64,000 bases of DNA from Stomoxys calcitrans (GCF_963082655.1 NC_081553.1:20602409-20666408), one strand, 5' to 3'. Shown: positions 45,897-56,770, counted from the first letter of the stretch. Program-made: numbers and translations. Notes: generated by a model not told the origin, from the sequence alone.

Positions 45897-47326
45897 CACA
45901 GTGGGCCAAATGGCAAAAAAATTGGAAATAAGTCTACAACTTTTTATCTGTTGATTTTAGCCATACAAAATGTTCTAGACATTTGTAGAGGAGGACATAG
46001 GCTTTCAGAAAAGTGCTGTTGTTGGTCCATATCTTTAATACAGGGTGAGCTACAGGGTGTCAAAGTTGACCACTTTTGACTTCTCCAAGCTTCTGGGGGC
46101 CATAACTTTTGATCTACTCAACCGATTTACATGATTTAGGACTCTAGAGAAAGAGCTTGACAAGATCTAAAAAACTTATGCATAAAGTACCATGCCATCG
46201 TGTACTGTTAAGGAGTTATGAATTGTTTAATTTTAAAATATGAAAATTTGGCCTTGGTTTTTTTCAGTGTTTTTTAAATAACTCCGTCAATTTTAAAGCT
46301 ATAAACTTCATACTTCACACAAATTATGCCAGCATATGTGTGCATAAAATACAAAAGGAATCACGTGAATATCTTTGGCGGTTTAAAAATGGCATCGTTT
46401 TCAATATGAAAAATATTTTTTTTGTCAAAAAATTGCAAAATTTTTCAAAAAAGATACTCCCATTTCCTTTAAGTTTTCGCAAACTTTGGCCGTCAAAGCA
46501 TTATCATTTCTTTCCATTTTCACAAAGTCGAGGTATTAAGAAAAGTTTTAAGTGCTAATTTGGCTAATTTCGATATCAAACAACACCGTTATCTTAAGAC
46601 CAAAATGGCCAATTTTTTTACTAAGCTTCAAAAGTTTCTCACTGGAAAAAAAGTTCCACGGGGATTTTTTCGCTTTTTTTGAACTTAAATGAAAGCTTAA
46701 AATGTTCCCAACATTTTAAGGTATGTCTCGCCATATCCTAGCCATAAATGAGATCGTAGCGATCAAAATACTGAAAAAAGTCAATTTTCAAGTAGTGCTA
46801 TATTCATTGCTAAAAAACAAGTATTACGTCACATTTTATTGCAAAGATGTTAAATAAACTTTTATTTGGTAACACTTCTTCTACAAAACACAAAAAGAAT
46901 CATGGAAATATCTCTATTCTATTCCATTTTATGGAACCGGCAATAAAAAAGTCAATTTTTCAAAAAAGTCGAATTTCCCAAATTTTGTTTTTGTTGTCCT
47001 AATTGCACATGACACACTATAGCCATATTTACGCAACATACCTTATCGTAAAGGAAATTTTCATACCTTTCCAACGATGTATAAAACATTTCTCAACTCG
47101 GATTCTATCTACTCTAAAATTCATTTACACTTCATTAAACTCTATATAAAAATGTCTATTTGTGAAATGGAACCTTATATGGGGCCTACACTAAAACATT
47201 GATAGATTTGCCCAGGGTTTACAATACAAATGTGTTAGAATAAAAAAAGGTCTCCTGCCAAAGTTTAAAAAAATTGGAATAAAAATATGTGTTTTAGAGC
47301 GAAAACACTTCGCATCGGCGTGCGTT
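45897..47326 (+). repeat. Transib left terminal inverted repeat (1,430 bp)
   Basis: It is the reverse complement of 49,815-51,235. By eye the only differences are a 9-bp indel near 47,055 and very few substitutions (for example 46,625). After the heptamer come 11 bp and then an A-run (AAAAAAATT), loosely like an RSS nonamer. The 72-codon frame at 46,340-46,558 occurs in both arms and looks incidental. Confidence 0.93.
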
Positions 47327-47439
47327 TGTATAGTACCTACATCTATTTTTAATGTAAGCTGATGATTTTTGAATAAAAAGTAACCTAGAAATATACCTGC
47401 ATATATATATATATTTGTGTTAAGATTTGATGCAGACAA

Positions 47440-47723
47440 ATGTTACCTGTTTCGCTATGTCGAATTCCCAGGAAATCCACCGTATCAATGAATGTGAAAA
47501 AACCTACCCATAAAAAATTCATTGTAATTTTTTTTAACCAAATTCGAGTCCAGGTAAATAATTATAGAAGAGTAAGTAAAAAGAGGCACTTTGGACCCCT
47601 TTTTACGATTGCGTCTGATACCTGAAATGGGTCATTAATTGTGAATATATTGCATAAATATTTGAACAAAATCCAAATTTTCTTCATTATATTTTGTAGA
47701 GGCGTAAAGGACATTTATAAGTT
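47440..47723 (+). promoter_or_regulatory. 5' leader of the transposase gene, possible intron
   Basis: A possible splice donor CAG|GTAAATAA (GT at 47,554) and acceptor TTTTGTAG|AGG (AG at 47,698-47,699, after a T-rich tract) would remove about 146 bp of leader. An in-frame TAA at 47,718-47,720, just before the ATG, means that such an exon would be untranslated. No clear TATA box was identified. The pairing is by eye only. Confidence 0.3.
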
Positions 47724-49766
47724 ATGGAAGTCATACTGAAGTATTCCACTCTTTCGAAAATTGTATGGGACATCAAAAATGATTCCAAATCATACACGGA
47801 GTCATTTAAGGAACTTGTTTACACTTTGGACCACATATATGGAATAAGGCTAAATAAAGACGCTTTAGACAAACTTGAAAAATTCTACAAATCATTTGAG
47901 AGAAGGTTGCCAGAATGTTCATTCGCAAAAATCAAGTTTTTCAAAATGTATGAGAAGTGGCTGAAATCGGATCTACTTATTGAAATTAAACCGCTGATTC
48001 CCGGCCGGCCTAGCAAAGCATACGACGAAGTTACGGAGAAAACCAAAAAGAAAAAACAAGAGGAACTATTGGCGGCACATCCGCCAAATTTAATAAAAGA
48101 TACGTTCAAAACAGCATTGTTAAAAACACAACCAAAAAATGTTGGACGAATTGTCGATGTTTTACCATTAGCATCTCCGAAAAGGGTAAAGAGAATGGTA
48201 GAAAGTATTCCAACTCCAAAATCGACTACAGAATTCACGGAGGAAGATGCACTGGCCCTGATTTTGAACCTAGGCCTCTCAAGAAACAAATACTCAACAA
48301 TGAGGAAGGCTCTTCGTGAAAAAGGATGGGGTTGTTTACCCTCAAAACATAAATTGTACAACACCAGGACGAAAATGGTGCCATCAAATATATACGTGGA
48401 CGAATTAAAAGCAAGAGTGAAACTTGCTGATCTTGTTGAAAATACAGCTGTTAGAATTATTTCTAATTTTACTGAAGAACAGTTGAACACATGTAATAAT
48501 TCCGAAGTGGTTTTGATCAGCAAATGGGGTTGTGATGGATCATCTGGATTTTCCGAATATAAGCAACAAACAGAAATAGATACCAACTTCGCATCAATTT
48601 TCATGGCATCATTAGTACCATTGAGAATGAGATTGTACAAGGACCAATCTTCATCATCGAAAGAAAATGCATTTCAAGATATATGGATAAATAGAACACC
48701 TGGGTCAAAATATTTATGTCGCCCAATTCGGTTTGAGTATACAAAGGAAGACCGGAACACAACACGATCTTTGGTGAACGAAATAAAGGAAGAAATTGCT
48801 GCATTACCCATGATTGTTATAAACCAATTGGGAAGAAATATAAAAGTTTCGTTTCAACTACAACTCACTATGATCGATGGAAAGGTGGCAAACGCATTAA
48901 CTGGCGTTATGTCCAATTGGAGATGCAATATTTGTGGCAAGAAGAATGGGCAATTCGAGGACAAGTCTGATGAAAATTTAGTAAACGAAAATGCGCTCAA
49001 TTTCGGTATTTCGCCCCTGCACTGTAGAATTCGATTCATGGAGTATTGTTTGCATTTATCGTATGACCTTAAATATCGGACTAGCCCTGGAAACCGCGAT
49101 GTCTCTGCTAGAAACAACCAAGATCTTCACAAAATGAGGCAGGAAGAGAAGAATCGAATCCAGTTGGAGTTTAAACAAAAGGGACTTATAATAGATAAAC
49201 CTCTTTACGGATACGGAAGCACAAATGATGGCAACTCGGCAAGGCGGTTTTTTGAGGACCCCGTATCGACATCTAAAATAACCGGTCTTGATGAACACTT
49301 GCTAAGACGATTCAAAGTGATTTTGGCTGTAATCAATAGCAAAAAGATGATAAATTCAACCAAATTTGAAGCTTATAGTAATGACACAAAAAACATTTTA
49401 TCTGATTTATATTCGTGGAAAGCTTTAACACCGACAGTACATAAAGTCTTACATCATGGCAAGGAAATTGTGGAATACAACATACTTCCGTTAGGAGAAC
49501 TTACAGAAGAAGCTCAGGAATCCCGTAATAGAGATGTTAAACAGTTCCGGCTTTTCAATACCCGAAAGAGCACCAAATTTAACCAAAATTATGATTTACT
49601 TCAATATTTATTGTTATCGTCTGATCCGGTACTATACAGCATCAGAACTAAATGGCTACCAAAAATATGTGACGATATAGATAAGGACGATCCCGATGCC
49701 ATTCAAATTAAAGAGCTTTTAAATTTTGATACCTTAGATTATTTGGTAGAGAATAAAATCAAATAA
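47724..49766 (+). CDS. Transib-family (RAG1-like) transposase, 680 aa
   Basis: Predicted DDE recombinase that would cut at CACAGTG ends and join them to target DNA with a 5-bp stagger. Residues line up with RAG1 landmarks. GRPSK (94-98) resembles the GRPR of the nonamer-binding domain. D271 in GCDGSSGFSEYK matches D600. D385 in MIDGKVAN matches D708. C401 and C404 (CNIC), with H573 and H578 (HKVLHH), match the zinc ligands CxxC and Hx4H. E599 in EEAQESRN matches E962. FGISPLHCRIRFMEYCLHLS (427-446) is a further Transib-like block. The start is the first Met after an in-frame stop at 47,718. There is no internal stop or frameshift, and the length is normal for Transib. AATAAA occurs at 49,752 within the last codons. 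A 251-codon antisense frame (47,885-48,640) is a shadow. Confidence 0.95.
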   Translation: MEVILKYSTLSKIVWDIKNDSKSYTESFKELVYTLDHIYGIRLNKDALDKLEKFYKSFERRLPECSFAKIKFFKMYEKWLKSDLLIEIKPLIPGRPSKAYDEVTEKTKKKKQEELLAAHPPNLIKDTFKTALLKTQPKNVGRIVDVLPLASPKRVKRMVESIPTPKSTTEFTEEDALALILNLGLSRNKYSTMRKALREKGWGCLPSKHKLYNTRTKMVPSNIYVDELKARVKLADLVENTAVRIISNFTEEQLNTCNNSEVVLISKWGCDGSSGFSEYKQQTEIDTNFASIFMASLVPLRMRLYKDQSSSSKENAFQDIWINRTPGSKYLCRPIRFEYTKEDRNTTRSLVNEIKEEIAALPMIVINQLGRNIKVSFQLQLTMIDGKVANALTGVMSNWRCNICGKKNGQFEDKSDENLVNENALNFGISPLHCRIRFMEYCLHLSYDLKYRTSPGNRDVSARNNQDLHKMRQEEKNRIQLEFKQKGLIIDKPLYGYGSTNDGNSARRFFEDPVSTSKITGLDEHLLRRFKVILAVINSKKMINSTKFEAYSNDTKNILSDLYSWKALTPTVHKVLHHGKEIVEYNILPLGELTEEAQESRNRDVKQFRLFNTRKSTKFNQNYDLLQYLLLSSDPVLYSIRTKWLPKICDDIDKDDPDAIQIKELLNFDTLDYLVENKIK

Positions 49767-49814
49767 TACAAAACTAAAATGCTTTTTTATTTTGGGAGTA
49801 GCTAATATACATAT

Positions 49815-51235
49815 AAACGCACGCCGATGCGAAGTGTTTTCGCTCTAAAACACATATTTTTATTCCAATTTTTTTAAACTTTGGCAGGAGACCTTTTTTT
49901 ATTCTAACACATTTGTATTGTAAACCCTGGGCAAATCTATCAATGTTTTAGTGTAGGCCCCATATAAGGTTCCATTTCACAAATAGACATTTTTATATAG
50001 AGTTTAATGAAGTGTAAATGAATTTTAGAGTAGATAGAATCCGAGTTGAGAAATGTTTTATACATCGTTGGAAAGGTATGATACGATAAGGTATGTTGCG
50101 TAAATATGGCTATAGTGTGTCATGTGCAATTAGGACAACAAAAACAAAATTTGGGAAATTCGACTTTTTTGAAAAATTGACTTTTTTATTGCCGGTTCCA
50201 TAAAATGGAATAGAATAGAGATATTTCCATGATTCTTTTTGTGTTTTGTAGAAGAAGTGTTACCAAATAAAAGTTTATTTAACATCTTTGCAATAAAATG
50301 TGACGTAATACTTGTTTTTTAGCAATGAATATAGCACTACTTGAAAATTGACTTTTTTCAGTATTTTGATCGCTACGATCTCATTTATGGCTAGGATATG
50401 GCGAGACATACCTTAAAATGTTGGGAACATTTTAAGCTTTCATTTAAGTTCAAAAAAAGCGAAAAAATCCCCGTGGAACTTTTTTTCCAGTGAGAAACTT
50501 TTGAAGTTTAGTAAAAAAATTGGCCATTTTGGTCTTAAGATAACGGTGTTGTTTGATATCGAAATTAGCCAAATTAGCACTTAAAACTTTTCTTAATACC
50601 TCGACTTTGTGAAAATGGAAAGAAATGATAATGCTTTGACGGCCAAAGTTTGCGAAAACTTAAAGGAAATGGGAGTATCTTTTTTGAAAAATTTTGCAAT
50701 TTTTTGACAAAAAAAATATTTTTCATATTGAAAACGATGCCATTTTTAAACCGCCAAAGATATTCACGTGATTCCTTTTGTATTTTATGCACACATATGC
50801 TGGCATAATTTGTGTGAAGTATGAAGTTTATAGCTTTAAAATTGACGGAGTTATTTAAAAAACACTGAAAAAAACCAAGGCCAAATTTTCATATTTTAAA
50901 ATTAAACAATTCATAACTCCTTAACAGTACACGATGGCATGGTACTTTATGCATAAGTTTTTTAGATCTTGTCAAGCTCTTTCTCTAGAGTCCTAAATCA
51001 TGTAAATCGGTTGAGTAGATCAAAAGTTATGGCCCCCAGAAGCTTGGAGAAGTCAAAAGTGGTCAACTTTGACACCCTGTAGCTCACCCTGTATTAAAGA
51101 TATGGACCAACAACAGCACTTTTCTGAAAGCCTATGTCCTCCTCTACAAATGTCTAGAACATTTTGTATGGCTAAAATCAACAGATAAAAAGTTGTAGAC
51201 TTATTTCCAATTTTTTTGCCATTTGGCCCACTGTG
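49815..51235 (-). repeat. Transib right terminal inverted repeat (1,421 bp)
   Basis: Mirror of the left arm, ending GGCCCACTGTG. It begins only 48 bp after the transposase stop, so the 3' UTR must extend into the arm or end at the AATAAA inside the last codons. It is 9 bp shorter than the left arm because of one deletion near 50,080. Confidence 0.93.
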
Positions 51236-51900
51236 CAGTGTCTTATATAATGTAATCTTCATCTGTCGAGAGGTGGCCTTGTTTCTAAACTGCCTACTTA
51301 ATCCAAAGTTGCATCTGTTTGTCAGTATTATTCTTCGCTTTATCTCAAAACTGGTGTCATTCGTTTCGGTTCCGGCGGTGCCGAAGTAGATAAATTTGCT
51401 GACTATCACAAAGATGTTGTTCCCAACTTTCTCCATTTTCTTTAACTGATCGGTAGTACAGGGCGTTTTGGGAGTCTGGCAGTAAATGCTCGTCCTTGTC
51501 TTCCATCAGGGCATGGACACAAATAATGCTGATGTTGAAGAATTTGACTTGAATGGGTATTGCGGCTAGCCTCTCATCCACCGGAGTAAAGCTTGAGACC
51601 AGGTGTTTCAGTCTTCGACTAATCACAAATCCACAGCCAAATTCAAGCCTCGTTTTATGGCAGCTTTAGAATAGTTCGTCATGGTTTGGTGTTGTTTTGA
51701 CGTCATTCGCAATCCTTCGTATTTCCTGTAAGGCTGTAATATATGCCTTGTACTTCCCCAATACATTCACCAGCACCTTCATTATAAAGAGTGCGGACAT
51801 TACAGATGCAGGTCCGCAAATCATGGCCGTTTTTTCGTTTGCGTGGGTCATCAACGTTGGAGGGGTTCATTTTTATTATTCTTTTGTTACTTATAGTTTA
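51236..51900 (-). pseudogene. Non-LTR retrotransposon, endonuclease and RT end, upstream of the Transib insertion
   Basis: On the minus strand LGKYKAYITALQEIRR (about 51,710-51,760) carries the catalytic Glu block of an APE-type endonuclease. SRRLKHLVSSFTPVDERLAA and KFFNISIICVHA (51,530-51,620) continue the domain. The frame then jumps, by internal deletion of most of the RT, to FGLSRQFRNKATSRQMKITL near 51,250-51,310, which is cut by the Transib element and resumes at 45,891. Bases 51,236-51,240 are the right CAGTG duplication. Confidence 0.85.
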
Positions 51901-53111
51901 CGGGGGTAGGTTACAGGCACAGCGCCCCAACCGCATGGGTTTTGTGGGATAGCACAATAACTCGCTTTGTCATCTCGAGTATCTTTGGCACTCAGTATTT
52001 AATTAAGAACCAGTGCCACCTGACCCCCCAATGAGACTCTCCTCTCGAAATTGTTGACTGCCCGCTGCCGCATTTGCAGCTACTCCGCATAAACGCGCCC
52101 GTTAACCTTCAGCTTAGTTTCTTGAGATAACGATGAACAAGTCCTCAAGGTTCCAGCCTATGTGGTGCTCATAGTTATCCCATGTCGGTCGGGTGATAAC
52201 AATTTTGTTATCATCGCATTTTATTCACAGTGTACCAAGTTGTGCGAGTCCATGGGTGTGTGTGTGTGTGTGTGTGCAATGGTTCCAATCTTGCCCCCAT
52301 GGCAGGCAGTATTTTACAAATTTGCATGCAACGAAAGTAATAAACATGTCAGTCAGACGACAGATGTGGTCGCTCAAACACTACGGCGCTTTTGTGGAGA
52401 TTCGTGTGGTCTCTCTAAAACTATTCCACGGAAGCCAATCAGTCGATCAGCCCCAACCAACAAACCCCCTCCGTGGCTGCCATCCAACCCGCCAACCAGC
52501 TAAGCTGATCCAGGCCAAGCCATTACCAAACAGTCGACCACTGGAGTTTGAGTAGTCACTGTAGCTGTAGCTGTTTGCAGTTATTCCTCCAATTGAGCAT
52601 ATTAACATTGTTGGCATAAATCGCATTTTCCTCCGATTTCTGTTGCTCAATTCAATCACAAATAAATCAGCCACACAACATCATTCAATCGCTTGTTGCT
52701 GCCTGATGAGCATGATGGAGTACATTTTACATTGTCGTTTGTTTCTTGGGACTCCTCATCACCATCCCCATCATTCTTGATGGTGATGGTGGTGGTCAGT
52801 AGTGCATGGATACGGGAAAGAGTGACATAGGATTGGTTAGACTTAAGCATGCACAAAGATAGTCTTTGGCAGGAAATTTTGGAAGATTGAATATTCTATT
52901 CAATTAGCAAAAAAAATATAATAATAATAGTATTGGACCAATATTGATGGCGAAATTAATTATCCTATTCAGAGTGGTGTAGGGGAAGATAGGATTGAGT
53001 GGCTGTAACTTGGAAAGTCCAGGCCAAGCTTGGTTTCTCCTTCATCTCGATTGTGGACACTGACTTCCCTTTAGTGTCACCAGGGAAAGCTATCTTCCGC
53101 ATCCGTGACAC
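51901..53111. other. No gene recognised; GT microsatellite
   Basis: A GT tract lies at about 52,256-52,277. Overlapping frames of 62-120 codons (for example 52,193-52,555) show no domain. The sequence up to about 52,160 may be 5' remains of the retrotransposon. Confidence 0.45.
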
Positions 53112-53937
53112 ACAGATAGCATGCTGAGGATATTGAAAGAACATTTCACTCAACTACTAGTGTCCGACGATGGCGGCGAAGAGCTTACCGCAGAACCAAC
53201 CCCTGATAATGGTAAAGAAAGTTTACATTCTAGTCAGAATGTGGTCCAAGTAGCAGTGACCCGACTGAAGAACAACAAGGCAGCAGGAGCCGACGGGTTA
53301 ACCGCTGAACTTTCTAAGATAAGGCGTATGCATCAACTTATCTGCGCAATCTGGCTAGAAGAACGCATACCCGATGGTTGGAACCTCAGCATACTATGTC
53401 CCGTACACAAGAAAGGAGACATGACGGAATGTGCCAACTACAGAGGAATAAGTCTCCTCCCCATCGCATACAAGATACTCTCGAGAGTATTGTGTGAAAG
53501 ATTAAAACCCAAAGTCAACGAAATAATTGGGCCCTATCAATGCGGCTTTAGACCTGGTAAATCCACCCTGGACCAGATATTCACACTGCGCCAAATCGTG
53601 GAAAAGACCCGAGAAGGACAAATCAACACCTACCACCTCTTTGTTGACTACAAAGTTTGCCTTCCTTTACTTTCAAAAGGTATTTCAAGCCATGTCTGAG
53701 TTTGGTATCCCTGCAACATTTATAAGATTCTGCAGGATGACATTTGCTGATACGCGTTCTTCAGTAAGAATAGGAAAGAATCTCTCCGAACCATTCAATT
53801 CCAAACGAGGTTTCAGACAAGGAGACAGCCTATCGTGTGATCTCTTTAATATCCTGCTGGAGAAGATTATACGAGATGCAGATGTGAATTGGTATGGCAC
53901 ACTAATCACAAGAGAACACATGTTACTCGCCTATGTT
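53112..53937 (+). pseudogene. Non-LTR retrotransposon RT remnant
   Basis: The frame 53,121-53,699 has LKNNKAAGADGLTAEL, CPVHKKGDMTECANYRGISL, GPYQCGFRPGKSTLDQIFTL and HLFVDYK (motif A region). A deletion/frameshift after VDYK moves to the frame with FQAMSEFGIPATFI, KRGFRQGDSLSCDLFNILLE and HMLLAYVGD. There the YADD active site should follow, but a family A repeat begins. The copy is dead, truncated at the catalytic motif. It may belong to the same family as the element at 51.2-51.9 kb. Confidence 0.85.
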
Positions 53938-54360
53938 GGGGACCATAGTAGAACTCATTGTGTAAAATTTCAGCTAATTCGGATAAGAGTTACGCCCTTT
54001 AGGCTCTCACGAAGTAAAATCGGGAGATCGGTTGATATGAGAGCTGTATCAGGCTATAGACTGATTCAAACGATATTTGACACGTATATTGATGGGCATA
54101 GAAGAAGCCGTGATACAAAATTACACCTAATACGGATAAGAACTGCATCCTTTTAAGGCTTAAGAAGTACAATCGGGAGATCGGTTTATATGGGAGCTAT
54201 ATCAGCTTATAGACCGATTTAGACCATACTTGGCAAAGTTGTTGTCGAAACAAAACAAAACAAAGCAACATTTCGGCCAAATCGGATAATATTTACGCGC
54301 TCAAGATAAGAAAACGAGAAGAATTACGCCCTCCAGTGGTTCAAGAAGTCAAGTTCCCAA
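53938..54360 (+). mobile_element. Family A core units, truncated
   Basis: About two and a half core units (gagatcggtttatatggga, ggctatagactgattcaaac) without head or tail. They abut the RT remnant on the left and a family B element in the opposite orientation on the right. Confidence 0.7.
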
Positions 54361-56005
54361 GAAGACCGATCTCTCAATTTTTTAAAGTTTTGGGGCCATA
54401 AAAGGCGCATTCATTGTCCGATTTTGGCAAAATTTGGGACAGTGAATTAAGTTAAGCCTCTCGACATACTTCTGTAATATGGCACTGATCGGTGCAGATT
54501 TGGATATAGCTGTCATATAGACCGATCTCTGGATTTAAGGTTTTGGACCCATAAAAAGAGCATTTATTGTCCGATGTCGCCAAAATTTGGAACGGTGAGT
54601 TAAGTTAAGCCACTCGTCATACTTCTGCAATATGGCTCAGATCGGTCCAGATTTGAATATAGCTGTCATATAGACCAATCTCTCGATTTAAGGTTTTGGG
54701 CCCATAAAAGGCGCATTTTTTATCCGATTTTGCTGAAATTTGGGAAAGTTAGTTGTGTTAGGCCCATCTTCAATTTGGCCCAGATCGGTACAGTTAGGAT
54801 ATAGCTGTCATATAGAACGATCCGTCGATTTAGGGTCTTAGGCCCATAAAAGCCATATTTATTATCCGATTTTGTTGAAATTTGGGAAAGTGAGATGTGT
54901 TGGGCCCTTCTTCAATTTGACTTAGATCGGTCCAGATTTGGATATAGCTGCCATATAGACCGATCTCTGGATTTAAGGTTTTGGGCCCATAAAAGGAGCA
55001 TTTATTGTCCGATTTTGCCGAAATTTGGGACATTGAGTTGTGTTAGGCCCCTTTACATCTTTTTGCAATTTGGCCCAGATCGGTTCAGATTTGAATATAG
55101 CTGTCATATAGACCAATATCTCGATTTAAGGTTTTGGGGCCATAGAAGGCGCATTTATTGTTCGATGTCACCGAAATTTGGGACAGTGAGTTGTGTTAGG
55201 CCCCTTTACATCTTTTTGCAATTTGGCCCAGATCGGTCCAGATTTGAATATAGCTGTCATATAGACCGATCTCTCTATTTAAGGATTTGGGGCCACAGAC
55301 GGCGCATTTATTGTCCGATTTTGCCAAAAATTGGGACAGTGAGTTAAGTTAAGCTCCTCGATATACTTCTGTAATATGGCACAGATCGGTGCAGATTTGG
55401 ATATAGCTGCCACATAGACCGATCTCTCGATTTAAGGTTTTGGGCCCATAAAAGGCGAATTTTTTATCCGATTTTGCTGAAATTTGGGAAAGTTAGTTGT
55501 TTTAGGCCCATCTTCAATTTGGCCCAGATCGGTACAGTTAGGATATAGCTGTCATATAGAGCGATCCGTCGATTTAAGGTTTTGGGCCCATAAAAGGCGC
55601 ATTTATTGTCCGATATCGCCGAAATCGGTGAGTTAAGTTAAGCCACTCGACATATTTCTGCAATATGGCATAGATCGGTTCAGATTTGGATATAGCTGCC
55701 ATATAGATCGATTTCACGATTTAAGGTTTTGGAGCCATAAAAGGCGCATTTATTGTCCGATTTCGCCGAAATTTGGGACAGTAAGTTGTGTTATGCTCTT
55801 CGGCATATTTCTGCAACTTGGCCCAAAACGTTCCAGATTATGATATAGCTGCCATATAGACCGATATCTCTATTTAAAGTCTTGGCTCCATAAATGGCGC
55901 ATTTATAATCAGATTTCACTGAAATTTGTCACAGTGAGGCTTTTCGACATCCGCGTCGTACATGGTTCATATCGGGTTATTTTTAAATATAGCTACTAAA
56001 AAGAG

Positions 56006-56318
56006 GCCACCGTAACGCAGAGGTTAGCATGTCCGCCTATGACGCTGAACGTTTGGGTTCGAATCCTGGCGAGACCATCAGAAAAATTTTTCAAAGGTGG
56101 TTTTCCCCTCCCAATGATGGCAACATTTGTGAGGTACTATGCCATGTAAAACATCTCTCCAAAGAGGTATCGCACTGCGGCACACCGTTCGGGCTCGGCT
56201 ACAAAAGAGAGGCCCCTTATCATTGAGCTTAAAACTTGAATCGGACTGCACTCATTGATATGTGAGAAGTTTGCCCCTGTTCCTTAGTGGAATGTCCATG
56301 GGCAAAATTTGCATTTTT
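56006..56318 (+). mobile_element. tRNA-derived SINE (family 1), complete with target duplication
   Basis: It is flanked by the 10-bp direct repeat ACTAAAAAGA (55,996-56,005 and 56,319-56,328), which sets the boundaries at 313 bp. The A box is TAACGCAGAGGTT (56,014-56,026) and the B box GGTTCGAATCC (56,056-56,066, perfect). The tRNA-like head ends near 56,075; the body ends in a short T-rich tail. This copy defines the family. Confidence 0.9.
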
Positions 56319-56468
56319 ACTAAAAAGATCAATATTTTGTTATACACAATTGAACAATGACTTGTTCTTATTAGCATTTGATCCAAATCGGTACATATTT
56401 CGATATAGCTGCTATGGGGCATAAGGCATGCATTTTTTACCAGATTTTGACGAAAGGTGGTCTACATA

Positions 56469-56705
56469 TTGGGTTGCCCAAAAAGTAATTGCGGATTTTT
56501 TAAAAGAAAGTAAATGCATTTTTAATAAAACTTAGAATGAACTTTAATCAAATATACTTTTTTTACACTTTTTTTCTAAAGCAAGCTAAAAGTAGCAGCT
56601 GATAACTGACAGAAGAAAGAATGCAATTACAGAGTCACATGCTGTGAAAAAATTTGTCAACGCCGACTATATGAAAAATCCGCAATTACTTTTTGGGCAA
56701 CCCAA
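56469..56705. mobile_element. Mariner-derived MITE, copy 3 (237 bp)
   Basis: The perfect terminal repeats TTGGGTTGCCCAAAAAGTAA and its complement are flanked by TA (56,467-68 and 56,706-07). Removing the MITE and one TA restores the uninterrupted family B head seen at 38.09 kb (ggtttacatatatacccaagg type), so the boundaries are exact. Confidence 0.95.
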
Positions 56706-56770
56706 TATATACCCGAGATAGTGGGTATCCAAAGTTCGGCCCGGCCGAACTTAACGCCTTTTTACTTGTT

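Larger units (their letters stand above)
45897..51235 (+). mobile_element. Apparently intact Transib/RAG1-like DNA transposon with ~1.42-kb TIRs
   Basis: A 5,339-bp element. Each end starts CACAGTGGGCCAAATGGC; the heptamer CACAGTG equals the V(D)J signal heptamer, and Transib ends are known to resemble it. The arms (45,897-47,326 and 49,815-51,235) are near-identical inverted repeats. One gene, a 680-codon transposase, lies between. The 5-bp CAGTG duplication flanks it. Deleting the element and one CAGTG rejoins a retrotransposon frame (YKT|LILSELL on the minus strand), an independent proof of the boundaries. No RAG2-like frame is present, which argues for Transib over ProtoRAG. The open frame and matching arms suggest recent activity. 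Confidence 0.93.
54361..56770 (-). mobile_element. Family B tandem-core element, minus strand, with SINE and MITE insertions
   Basis: Core units (gatatagctgtcatatagac, ttaaggttttgggcccataa) of about 153 bp run from 54,361 to 56,005 and resume from 56,329. The head is at the right: gacgaaaggtggtctacata, then tatacccgagatagtgggta and the palindrome TTCGGCCCGGCCGAA, ending acttgtttt at 56,770. The SINE (56,006-56,318) and MITE (56,469-56,705) are later insertions with their own target duplications. Confidence 0.85.

Noticed and set aside
46340..46558. 72-codon frame present in both Transib arms (also 50,574-50,792)
   Set aside because: Identity simply follows from the inverted repeat. It is low complexity, with no known domain, and there is no evidence of a second Transib gene or RAG2 homologue.
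47885..48640. 251-codon minus-strand frame
   Set aside because: It is antisense to the transposase reading frame and has no independent features.
45897..51235. ProtoRAG (RAG1 plus RAG2) transposon
   Set aside because: Only one gene is present; 48 bp separate its stop from the right TIR, leaving no room for a RAG2-like gene, and no kelch-type repeat is seen.
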